A DNA stretch of 64,000 nucleotides from Streptomyces sp. SLBN-31 (lineage in GTDB: Bacteria > Actinomycetota > Actinomycetes > Streptomycetales > Streptomycetaceae): assembly GCF_006715395.1 (NCBI RefSeq), contig NZ_VFNC01000002.1:1426001-1490000 (forward strand), given 5' to 3'. The notes under the pieces were generated by a model, which was not told the origin of the DNA, made no database searches, and was given only the letters and a program-made list of their open reading frames with translations. Positions within the stretch are counted from its first letter, which is position 1, and every line of letters begins with the position of its first letter. A program made the position numbers and the translations under genes. Positions 58,268-64,000 of the stretch are shown here, piece by piece.

Positions 58268-58273
58268 TAGACT
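58268..58273 (+). promoter_or_regulatory. hxlR -10 element, leaderless
   Basis: TAGACT, 6 bp before the ATG at 58280. Confidence 0.5.
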
Positions 58274-58279
58274 GGCGTC

Positions 58280-58753
58280 ATGGCCGCCTCCAAAGACCCG
58301 CGCCCCTGCTCCATCGCCGACGCCCTCGCGCTGGTCGGCGAGAAGTACTCGCTGCTCGTCCTGCGCGAGGTGTGCCTGGGCAACGGCCGCTTCGATCAGC
58401 TGGTGCGCAACATCGGCGCCCCGCGCGACATCCTGGCCACGCGGCTGCGCCGGCTGGTGGACGCCGGAATCCTGACCAAGCGCGTCTACAGCGAGCGCCC
58501 GCAGCGCTTCGAGTACCGGCCCACACCGGCGGGGCTCGAACTGGAGCCGGTCCTGATGACCCTCAAGGAATGGGGCGACCGGCATCTGCGGGGCGGCGTC
58601 GACCTGCCCATGGTGGTCGAGCACATCTGCGGCAACGAGATGGTTCCGGTAGTCACCTGCCGGGCCTGCGGCGAACCGGTCCACCACGAGGACCTGACGG
58701 CCCACCCCCAGGCCGAGGGCTGGTCGGTGACGGGCCCCACGGCCGCAGCGTGA
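58280..58753 (+). CDS. HxlR family winged-helix regulator
   Basis: 157 residues. Winged helix (about 10-100): CSIADALALVGEKYSLLVLR with the sensing Cys near residue 10, FDQLVRNIGAPRDILATRLR, then RFEYRPTPAGLELEPVLMTL. A C-terminal ~45 residues hold CGNEMVPVVTCRACGEPVHH, a zinc-ribbon-like cluster beyond the minimal HxlR fold. HxlR proteins respond to thiol or electrophile stress or aromatic compounds. It is divergent from the thiolase, with an 8-bp-arm palindrome between them. Confidence 0.92.
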   Translation: MAASKDPRPCSIADALALVGEKYSLLVLREVCLGNGRFDQLVRNIGAPRDILATRLRRLVDAGILTKRVYSERPQRFEYRPTPAGLELEPVLMTLKEWGDRHLRGGVDLPMVVEHICGNEMVPVVTCRACGEPVHHEDLTAHPQAEGWSVTGPTAAA

Positions 58754-58805
58754 CGCACGCGGACGTCGGCCGGGCCCGCGGCGCGTGTTCAGCCGCCGGC
58801 GCCTG

Positions 58806-59528
58806 TCAGGCGGGCCCCGCGTACACGTCCAGCCGCCCGCACATCCCGAACTTCCCGTACTCCGAGGGCTGTTCCGCTCGTACGACGGCCTCGGCGAGGT
58901 GCTGGGCGTCACCCTTCTCGAGTCGGTCCAGCTGCTCCCCCGTGGCGGCCGCGGCCGCCTCGGCGCCCCGCCGCCAGCGCTCGCGCCACTCGGCGAGCCG
59001 GGGCCGTACCAGGGCCGCGGCGGCGCGATGGAAGGCGGCCAGCACCTCGGGGTCGTCGGCGTCGCGCAGCGCCCGGTAGCCCTCCAGGGCGAGGTCGCGC
59101 CGGGCCCGGGCCGCCCTGGCCTGCTCCTCCTCCGGGGCGTCCACCGGGATGCTGGTCGCGGCGGCGTACGCGCCGGGGTCGGCCAGATACCGCGGCGGCA
59201 GCGTCAGCACCGCGTCGCCCGCCTCCGGGAGGCCGCTGTTCTGCATCAGCACCGTGATGCGCAGGTCCCCCTCGTTGACGAGGCGGTGGATGGTGCCCGG
59301 AGTGAACCGGGCGACCGTGCCGGGTACGAGGGGCGTGACCTCGTACCCGGACGTCGTGAGGGTCTGCACCGCGCCGCGCCCACCGGTGACGACGTACGCC
59401 TCCGAACACGTCAGGTGCATATGGGGGGTTCCGCCGCGGACGCCGTCGGCGGCGGGCCAGTCGTAGACGGCGAGGTGCGAGACGGCGACGCCGCCCGGCA
59501 GACCGGTGAAGCCCGCGCCGCTCACCAC
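58806..59528 (-). CDS. cupin domain protein
   Basis: 240 residues, GTG at 59528 with GGAGG 7 bp upstream (GTG at 59525 also possible). N-terminal cupin barrel (about 15-115: TPHMHLTCSEAYVVTGGRGA with metal-type His and Glu, VARFTPGTIHRLVNEGDLRI) followed by a long helical C-terminal half (about 135-225). Probably a sugar-related epimerase, isomerase or sensor. It is the third gene of the Gfo/Idh-PmoA operon and overlaps the PmoA stop. Confidence 0.87.
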   Translation of the reverse strand: MVSGAGFTGLPGGVAVSHLAVYDWPAADGVRGGTPHMHLTCSEAYVVTGGRGAVQTLTTSGYEVTPLVPGTVARFTPGTIHRLVNEGDLRITVLMQNSGLPEAGDAVLTLPPRYLADPGAYAAATSIPVDAPEEEQARAARARRDLALEGYRALRDADDPEVLAAFHRAAAALVRPRLAEWRERWRRGAEAAAAATGEQLDRLEKGDAQHLAEAVVRAEQPSEYGKFGMCGRLDVYAGPA

Positions 59529-60448
59529 GGGTGCGCCTCCAGGTACTTGGCGATCTCCTCCCGCTCCCAGGCACCGTCGGCCACGACGACCCGGTAGCGG
59601 CGGGCCAGCGTGTCCCCGGGGGCGAGTTCCAGCTCGTCGTAGAACGCCCAGGACGGGGCCACGGCGGCGAACGGCTCGTTGCGTACGAACCAGTGGGCGG
59701 GGTGGGTGCCGTGGGCGCCGTCGTGGTCGTTCTCGGGGGCGTGCGCGAACAGCAGGGTGGCATGGCCGTCGGCGCCGTCGTGCTCGCCGGAGTAGGCGAG
59801 CCAGGGCGCCTGCTTCCCCATCAGACCCGGGCCCTCGGCGTCGGGCCCGATGACGCGGCCGTCCCGGAAGCCGCGCGGACCGCGCCAGAACAGCCCGGTG
59901 TAGCCCGCCAGTTCACGGCCGGCGGTGGTGGGGCTGCCGAAGCGCAGCGGCTCGTCGCGGCGGTTGGTGACCGCGCTGCACCAGGTCAGTGCCCAGGATC
60001 CGGACTCGCGGTCCACGTCGTGGATCTCGATCTGGCGCTCCTCGTCGGCCCACAGCTCGCCGCCGTACGGGTGCCAGGTCAGTCGCTCCGCGATGACCAC
60101 GCGGTCGTCGCGCACGGAGACCTCGTCGAAGGCGACGTGCGCCATAGAGCCGACGCGCTCGGGGAGTTCGAGGTAACCCTCGCCGTGGACGTAGGAGTTG
60201 CCGCCCCACAGGTTGGCGCCGGACAGGTGCGAGGCCGTCAGCTGCAGCCCCTTGTGCCAGCGGTGGTCGTTGGGACGGTAGTCGGTGACGACGTCGCCGG
60301 CCAGGGTGCGCAGCGGATGGATGTACGGCTTGGGGGCCTCCCACGCGGCCTCGGGTGCGTACACGTAGCTGAGCAGCTCGACGCCGGTGACCGGTTCGGT
60401 GAGGGTGATCCGGTCGCCGTGGGCGTGGACCAGGCGCAGGCCCGTCAT
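59522..60448 (-). CDS. PmoA family protein (DUF6807)
   Basis: 308 residues, ATG at 60448 overlapping the upstream stop (ATGA). Beta-sandwich family once named for methane monooxygenase but found in sugar operons: YIHPLRTLAGDVVTDYRPND, HRWHKGLQLTASHLSG, NSYVHGEGYLELPERVGSMA, NLWGG, GRELAGYTGLFWRGPRGF, HPAHWFVRNEPFAAVAPSWA. DUF6807 proteins sit beside Gfo/Idh oxidoreductases and LacI regulators. Probable role in sugar or glycoside catabolism; no enzyme activity is established. Confidence 0.88.
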   Translation of the reverse strand: MTGLRLVHAHGDRITLTEPVTGVELLSYVYAPEAAWEAPKPYIHPLRTLAGDVVTDYRPNDHRWHKGLQLTASHLSGANLWGGNSYVHGEGYLELPERVGSMAHVAFDEVSVRDDRVVIAERLTWHPYGGELWADEERQIEIHDVDRESGSWALTWCSAVTNRRDEPLRFGSPTTAGRELAGYTGLFWRGPRGFRDGRVIGPDAEGPGLMGKQAPWLAYSGEHDGADGHATLLFAHAPENDHDGAHGTHPAHWFVRNEPFAAVAPSWAFYDELELAPGDTLARRYRVVVADGAWEREEIAKYLEAHPW

Positions 60449-61641
60449 GCGGAGACCTCCTCGGCGGCGACGGGAGCGGTGGAGTGGACGGGTGCCCAGC
60501 CGGGGGCGTCCCCGTGCATCGCCGTGTAGAACGGGTCGCCGGGCCCGATCTCGCCCGCGCGGACCGTGGTGTCCGTGAACGCCGACTTGTACAGCGCGGC
60601 GATGAGCTCCAGGCTGGTCCGCCCGTCGGCCCCGCTGCTGCGCGGGCGCTCTCCCGCGCGCATGCTCGCGACCAGCTCCCGCAGCTGCTCCAGGTGCGAA
60701 CTGGGCACGTCCGTGCCGAAGTCGCGCCAGGCGTCGGCCTCGTCGCCCGGCACGTCCGGGACGGGGGTGATGCGCCAGTTCGCGTTGGAGTGACCGTAGA
60801 GGTGGGTGAGCTCGACGGTGGCCCGCTCGCAGTCGATGCGGATGCGGCTGACCTCGTCGGGGCTCAGCACGCTGTTGACGACCGTGGCCATGGCGCCGTC
60901 CTCGAAACGGACCAAGGCGGTGGAGACGTCCTCGGTCTCGACGTCGTGCACCAGGCGCCCGGCCATCGCGCGCACCTCGCTCCACGGGCCGAGGAGGTCC
61001 AGCAGCAGGTCCATCTGGTGGATGCCGTGTCCCATGGCGGGTCCGCCACCCTCGGTCGCCCAACGGCCGCGCCAGGGCACCGCGTAGTAGGCGGCGTCGC
61101 GGTACCAGGTGGTCTGGCAGTGCGCGACGAGCGGCCGGCCCATGGCCCGCTCGGCCAGCAGCCGGCGCACGTGCTTCGAGCCCGAGCCGAAGCGGTGCTG
61201 GAAGACGATCGAGGCGTACGGCCCGCCGTCCGTGCCTTCCTCAGCCTGTACGGCGTCGAAGTCGGCGAGGGTCGGCACGGGCGGCTTCTCGCACCACACC
61301 CAGGCCCCGGCGCGCAGCGCGGCGACGGTCTGGTCGCGGTGCAGCGTCGGCGGGGTGCAGATGCTCACCAGGTCCGGCCGCTGCTCGCGCAGCATGCCGT
61401 CGAGGTCGGTGTAGGCGTGCGGGATCCCGTTCGCCGCGCAGAACTCCTCGACCGCGGTGGCATCGATGTCAACGGCGGCCACGACCTCCGTCTCGCCCTC
61501 CTCGGCGAGCTCGGCCAGGGCGGGCAGGTGGGAGCCGCGCCCGATGGCACCGATGCCGACGAGGGCGGCCCGGATGCGGCGGCCGGCGAGAGGCGTGGAG
61601 GGGGCCGGGGACGTCCCGGACCGGGGCTCGAACGTGGACAT
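60445..61641 (-). CDS. Gfo/Idh/MocA family oxidoreductase
   Basis: 398 residues from the ATG at 61641 (a GTG at 61656 lies almost on the GGAGGA sequence and is less likely). N-terminal Rossmann domain IRAALVGIGAIGRGSHLPAL, then the EKP motif VWCEKPPVPTLADFDAVQ with catalytic-type Lys, and a C-terminal substrate domain (GPAMGHGIHQMDLLLDLLGP). It oxidises a sugar or cyclitol with NAD(P). First gene of a three-gene operon with PmoA and cupin, behind a TTGACC-N18-TACGTT promoter and a LacI-type operator. Confidence 0.92.
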   Translation of the reverse strand: MSTFEPRSGTSPAPSTPLAGRRIRAALVGIGAIGRGSHLPALAELAEEGETEVVAAVDIDATAVEEFCAANGIPHAYTDLDGMLREQRPDLVSICTPPTLHRDQTVAALRAGAWVWCEKPPVPTLADFDAVQAEEGTDGGPYASIVFQHRFGSGSKHVRRLLAERAMGRPLVAHCQTTWYRDAAYYAVPWRGRWATEGGGPAMGHGIHQMDLLLDLLGPWSEVRAMAGRLVHDVETEDVSTALVRFEDGAMATVVNSVLSPDEVSRIRIDCERATVELTHLYGHSNANWRITPVPDVPGDEADAWRDFGTDVPSSHLEQLRELVASMRAGERPRSSGADGRTSLELIAALYKSAFTDTTVRAGEIGPGDPFYTAMHGDAPGWAPVHSTAPVAAEEVSA

Positions 61642-61693
61642 GGACGCGATCAGCACTCCTCCGGGAACGGCGGCCTTGTGAGGAGGACGAGCA

Positions 61694-61705
61694 GCAAGCG
61701 CTTTC
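61694..61705. promoter_or_regulatory. LacI-family operator
   Basis: On the minus strand GAAAGCGCTTGC, matching the GAAAGCGCTTTC-type LacI consensus at 11 of 12 bases. It sits about +4 to +15 from the predicted start point of the Gfo/Idh operon, a repressing position. Confidence 0.65.
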
Positions 61706-61715
61706 TCCTCCCTGC

Positions 61716-61745
61716 AACGTAAGCTCCGCCCCCGCACAAGGTCAA
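61716..61745 (-). promoter_or_regulatory. promoter of the Gfo/Idh-PmoA-cupin operon
   Basis: -35 TTGACC (61745-61740), 18-bp spacer, -10 TACGTT (61721-61716) on the minus strand. Confidence 0.65.
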
Positions 61746-61902
61746 CCACCCGATAGCCAAGGCCGCGCGGGGGCGGTGAAACCCCTGTGACGGTCCTGTC
61801 GTCGCCGGACGCTAGGCTGCGCTGCACACCCGTGATCACCACGCCCGGCGGCGTGACGTTCCGTCGCGCCTGCCTCGACGAGCACTTGGACGCCGTAACG
61901 TC

Positions 61903-62778
61903 ATGTCTTGGTTTGAATCCCTCATCCTCGGACTCGTCCAGGGGCTGACCGAGTTCCTCCCCGTCTCCTCCAGTGCGCACCTGCGGCTGACGGCGGCCTT
62001 CTCCGGCTGGAAGGACCCGGGCGCGGCCTTCACGGCGATCACGCAGATCGGCACGGAGTCCGCGGTGCTGATCTACTTCCGCAGGGACATCGGCCGGATC
62101 ATCTCGGCGTGGACGCGCTCGCTGTTCAACAAGGAGATGCGCAAGAACCACGACGCCCAGATGGGCTGGCTGGTGATCGTCGGCTCGATCCCGATCGGTG
62201 TGCTCGGGCTGCTGTTCAAGGACCAGATCGAGGGGCCGTTCCGCGATCTGCGGATCACGGCGACCATGCTGATCGTCGTCGGCGTGGTGATAGGCGTGGC
62301 CGACCGGCTGGCGGCGCGGGACGAGACGGGCGGCCGGCACCGCGCGCCCAAGCAGCGCAAGACGCTGGAGAACCTGGGCGTGAAGGACGGCCTGGTCTAC
62401 GGGCTGTGCCAGTCGGCGGCGCTGATCCCGGGCGTCTCCCGCTCCGGCGCCACCATCAGCGGCGGCCTGTTCATGGGCTACAAGCGCGAGGCCGCGGCCC
62501 GCTACTCCTTCCTGCTCGCCATCCCCGCGGTGCTGGCCTCCGGCCTGTTCGAGACCAAGGACGCGCTGGAGAGCGACCACGTGGCGTGGGGGCCGACGCT
62601 GTTCGCGACAGCGATCGCCTTCGCGTCCGGGTACGCGGTCATCGCCTGGTTCATGAAGTTCATCTCCACCAAGAGCTTCATGCCGTTCGTCTGGTACCGC
62701 ATCGCGCTCGGCATCGTGATCATCGGTCTGGTGACGGCGGGCGTCCTGAGCCCGCACGCGGCAGAGTCGGCGGGCTGA
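61903..62778 (+). CDS. uppP: undecaprenyl-diphosphatase
   Basis: 291 residues. Releases phosphate from undecaprenyl pyrophosphate so that the lipid carrier can be reused in peptidoglycan and other wall polymer synthesis; overexpression gives bacitracin resistance. Both signature regions are present: LGLVQGLTEFLPVSSSAHLR (residues 9-28) and PGVSRSGATISGGLFMGYKR with catalytic Arg and Ser. Eight or so membrane helices. A TAGGCT at 61813-61818 may be the -10. No clear Shine-Dalgarno sequence before the ATG. Confidence 0.94.
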   Translation: MSWFESLILGLVQGLTEFLPVSSSAHLRLTAAFSGWKDPGAAFTAITQIGTESAVLIYFRRDIGRIISAWTRSLFNKEMRKNHDAQMGWLVIVGSIPIGVLGLLFKDQIEGPFRDLRITATMLIVVGVVIGVADRLAARDETGGRHRAPKQRKTLENLGVKDGLVYGLCQSAALIPGVSRSGATISGGLFMGYKREAAARYSFLLAIPAVLASGLFETKDALESDHVAWGPTLFATAIAFASGYAVIAWFMKFISTKSFMPFVWYRIALGIVIIGLVTAGVLSPHAAESAG

Positions 62779-62824
62779 CCCGCAACACCGAAAACCCCTG
62801 AACGCCGCGCCACGGCCACCCCCT

Positions 62825-62875
62825 CAAGGGGCGCGGGGAACTGCGCGACCAACCCCCACCCACCCACAGCCGACA
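62825..62875 (+). repeat. Streptomyces-type interspersed intergenic repeat
   Basis: Core AAGGGGCGCGGGGAACTGCG then CGACCAACCCCCACCCACC. As I recall, this GGGGCGCGGGGAACTGCGCGA-type element is dispersed in many copies between genes of Streptomyces chromosomes. Short complementary GGGG/CCCC and GCGCG/CGCG runs allow folding. It follows uppP by about 47 bp and may act as a terminator. Confidence 0.6.
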
Positions 62876-62908
62876 AACGACCTCACCCAACTCCCCGCAC
62901 CACCACGC

Positions 62909-63060
62909 TCAACCGACGCTGAGGATGATCCGCTCCCGCACGCCCCCGCTTTCCAGCAGGCGATGCGCCTCCGCGGCCTCCCGCATCGGCATGGTCCTGC
63001 GGCTCTTCATCCGCAGCCGCCCCTCGGCCGGCATGGCCATGCCCTCGTCCAGCGCACCGG
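62909..63060 (-). pseudogene. quinone oxidoreductase/zinc-type alcohol dehydrogenase, C-terminal remnant
   Basis: The last ~45 codons match the C-terminus of MDR-family quinone reductases (ALDEGMAMPAEGRLRMKSRR, MPMREAAEAHRLLESGGVRE, RIILSVG). The remaining ~280 residues of a normal enzyme are absent: the frame upstream runs into the AT-rich spacer and a start codon at 63103. The gene has been cut by a deletion, leaving the MarR gene and its promoter intact. Before loss it was probably the divergent MarR target. Confidence 0.75.
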
Positions 63061-63083
63061 GGGTACGCTCCGTCTCACGCGAC

Positions 63084-63110
63084 CCATATAGTTGATGTAT
63101 CACATATATG
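63084..63110. promoter_or_regulatory. AT-rich patch with small palindrome
   Basis: About 70% A+T in a 70% G+C genome. Includes the inverted repeat TGAT-GT-ATCA (63093-63102). Possibly the old promoter or operator of the deleted quinone reductase gene. Confidence 0.4.
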
Positions 63111-63152
63111 CTCGCACCACACCCGTAAACCCGGAGGTGATGGAAGGGTCAA

Positions 63153-63168
63153 CCACCTCCTAAGGTGG
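63153..63168. promoter_or_regulatory. MarR-type operator over the marR -10
   Basis: CCACCT-CCTA-AGGTGG, perfect 6-bp arms, overlapping TAAGGT (63161-63166), which is 6 bp before the marR ATG. The arrangement suggests autorepression of a leaderless transcript. A second GGAGGTG at 63132-63138 may extend the site. Confidence 0.6.
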
Positions 63169-63172
63169 GGCC

Positions 63173-63634
63173 ATGGAGGAAGCACCCCGCTGGCTGAGCC
63201 CCGTCGAGGAACGAGCCTGGCGCGGCATGCTGCGCATGCACGACCTGCTGGTCAACCAGGCCGGCCGGACGCTGCAGAGCGAGTTCGGGCTGTCCGCCAC
63301 CGACTACTCCGTGCTCGCCGAGCTGACCCGCGCGCCCGGCGACCGACTGCGCGTGCTGGAACTCGCGAAGGTGCTCGGCTGGGAGAAGAGCCGGGTGTCG
63401 CACCACCTCTCACGCATGGTGAAGCGCGGTCTGGTCGCCCGCGAGGAGTGCCTCGACGACGGGCGCGGGGCGTACATGATGGTGACCCCGGCCGGCCGGG
63501 AGGCACTGGAGGCCGCCGCGCCGCAGCATGTCGAGGACGTCCGGCGTCTCTTCCTGGACCATCTGTCGCCCGGCCAGATCACGCTGCTGGCGGAGATCAC
63601 CGACACAGTCATCGAGAAGATCGACATCAGCTGA
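63173..63634 (+). CDS. MarR family transcriptional regulator
   Basis: 153 residues. Winged helix in the middle (about 40-110): LSATDYSVLAELTRAPGDRL, LELAKVLGWEKSRVSHHLSR, the wing ARE.CLDDGRGAYMMVTPAG, flanked by dimerisation helices (MLRMHDLLVNQAGRTL at the N-terminus, ITLLAEITDTVIEKIDIS at the C-terminus). Probably senses a phenolic or oxidising compound. It is divergent from a broken quinone reductase gene, its probable former target. Confidence 0.94.
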   Translation: MEEAPRWLSPVEERAWRGMLRMHDLLVNQAGRTLQSEFGLSATDYSVLAELTRAPGDRLRVLELAKVLGWEKSRVSHHLSRMVKRGLVAREECLDDGRGAYMMVTPAGREALEAAAPQHVEDVRRLFLDHLSPGQITLLAEITDTVIEKIDIS

Positions 63635-63658
63635 GGTCTCCGTCCGGGAGACCTCAGC
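63630..63658 (+). terminator. terminator overlapping the marR stop
   Basis: Perfect 12-bp stem (GCTGAGGTCTCC and its complement) with loop GTCCG; the stop codon lies within the left arm. Confidence 0.85.
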
Positions 63659-63687
63659 CGCCCCGGCCCGTCGATCCACACCGCCAC

Positions 63688-63718
63688 CGCGGGACGAACG
63701 GAATGAACACGTCCCGCG
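63688..63718 (+). promoter_or_regulatory. inverted repeat upstream of the LLM oxidoreductase
   Basis: 9-bp arms CGCGGGACG/CGTCCCGCG around 13 bases, ending 15 bp before the next start. It could be an operator or a leader hairpin. Confidence 0.45.
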
Positions 63719-63733
63719 ATTGTTGAAAGCGGT

Positions 63734-64000
63734 ATGAAAAAGATCGGGTTCCTGTCATTCGGGCACTGGACGCCGTCGCCGCACTCCCGGACGCGCTCCG
63801 CCTCGGACTCGCTGCTACAGGCGATCGACCTCGCGGTCGCCGCGGAGGAGCTGGGGGCGGACGGCGCCTACTTCCGCGTCCACCACTTCGCCCGGCAGCA
63901 CGCCTCACCGTTCCCGCTGCTCGCGGCGATCGGCGCGCGCACCAGCCGGATCGAGATCGGCACCGGTGTGATCGACATGCGCTACGAGAACCCCCTGTAC
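63734..64000 (+). CDS. LLM class flavin-dependent oxidoreductase, N-terminal part
   Basis: The window ends after 89 codons. MKKIGFLSFGHWTPS begins the luciferase-like TIM barrel; AIDLAVAAEELGADGAYFRV, HHFARQHASPFPLLAAIGAR and IEIGTGVIDMRYENP follow the LLM pattern (FMN or F420 type). It is a putative monooxygenase or F420-dependent dehydrogenase; the substrate is unknown. The Shine-Dalgarno sequence is weak (GAAAGC). The ATG at 63734 gives the canonical N-terminus. Confidence 0.9.
   Translation, partial: MKKIGFLSFGHWTPSPHSRTRSASDSLLQAIDLAVAAEELGADGAYFRVHHFARQHASPFPLLAAIGARTSRIEIGTGVIDMRYENPLY

Noticed and set aside
1..64000. tRNA, rRNA, insertion sequence, prophage or biosynthetic cluster
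   Set aside because: I found no tRNA arm patterns, transposase or integrase motifs, phage structural genes, or polyketide/peptide synthetase domains.

Overview
The window is chromosomal DNA from a high-GC Gram-positive actinomycete, almost certainly a Streptomyces. The base composition is roughly 70-73% G+C with strong third-position GC bias. GTG and TTG starts are frequent, and many genes carry a TANNNT -10 element only 6-8 bp before the start codon, which suggests leaderless mRNAs. The gene families (ECF41 sigma factor, MocR, SWIM/DUF6493, nonapeptide-RDD, tuf3-type EF-Tu, PhoD, ROK, UTRA-GntR) are typical of Streptomyces core or arm-proximal chromosome. I see no rRNA, tRNA, CRISPR array, transposase, phage gene or biosynthetic cluster.

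Layout. 1-7 kb: end of an FtsX-type permease, a GNAT enzyme, a tandem pair of DUF21/CBS membrane proteins, an SGNH hydrolase, DUF4326, purB and a Mug-type glycosylase. 7-11 kb: an ABC-2 exporter operon facing a two-component system. 11-18 kb: regulators (ROK, UTRA-GntR, ECF41, MocR), most beside a likely target gene. 18-25 kb: secreted PhoD phosphatase, a SWIM/DUF6493 pair and an ACT-GNAT protein. 25-31 kb: a Cys/Met-metabolism PLP lyase with an Lrp regulator, a DUF885 protein, an orphan Imm21 immunity protein, and a rhodanese/Lrp pair separated by eight 15-bp repeats. 31-37.6 kb: SbcC/SbcD, YigZ, SixA and a CysRS C-terminal-like protein. 38-46 kb: secreted EEP-jacalin protein, CoA-binding protein, PobA, YbaK, XRE-cupin/EamA pair, hexapeptide acyltransferase, nonapeptide-repeat protein with an RDD partner. 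46-49.6 kb: an eroded stretch with PPK2 and type-B carboxylesterase remnants around a gamma-carbonic anhydrase, a DedA protein and a sigma-like/zinc-finger/membrane fusion. 50-58 kb: galU, thioesterase, MFS exporter, spermidine-synthase-like protein, tuf3-type EF-Tu, AlkD, VTT protein, thiolase. 58-64 kb: HxlR, a sugar-related Gfo/Idh-PmoA-cupin operon, uppP, a quinone-reductase remnant beside MarR, and the start of an LLM flavin oxidoreductase.

Common theme. Many regulators sit divergently beside one enzyme or transporter, with a palindrome placed on a recognisable promoter: UTRA-GntR (TTGGTC-N2-GACCAA), XRE-cupin/EamA (AGTTCA-N6-TGAACT), HxlR/thiolase (AACTCACC-N7-GGTGAGTT), MarR (CCACCT-N4-AGGTGG), and a LacI-type site at the Gfo/Idh operon. 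A TetR-like palindrome (core ACC-G/C-GTCGGT) recurs at the thiolase, VTT/AlkD and alpha/beta-hydrolase promoters, with a weaker copy before the SGNH gene, although no tetR gene lies in the window. The least explained items are the 15-bp repeat array, the nonapeptide/RDD pair, the sigma/anti-sigma-like fusion, the tuf3 leader and the SWIM/DUF6493 module. All functions are read from sequence motifs without database searches.
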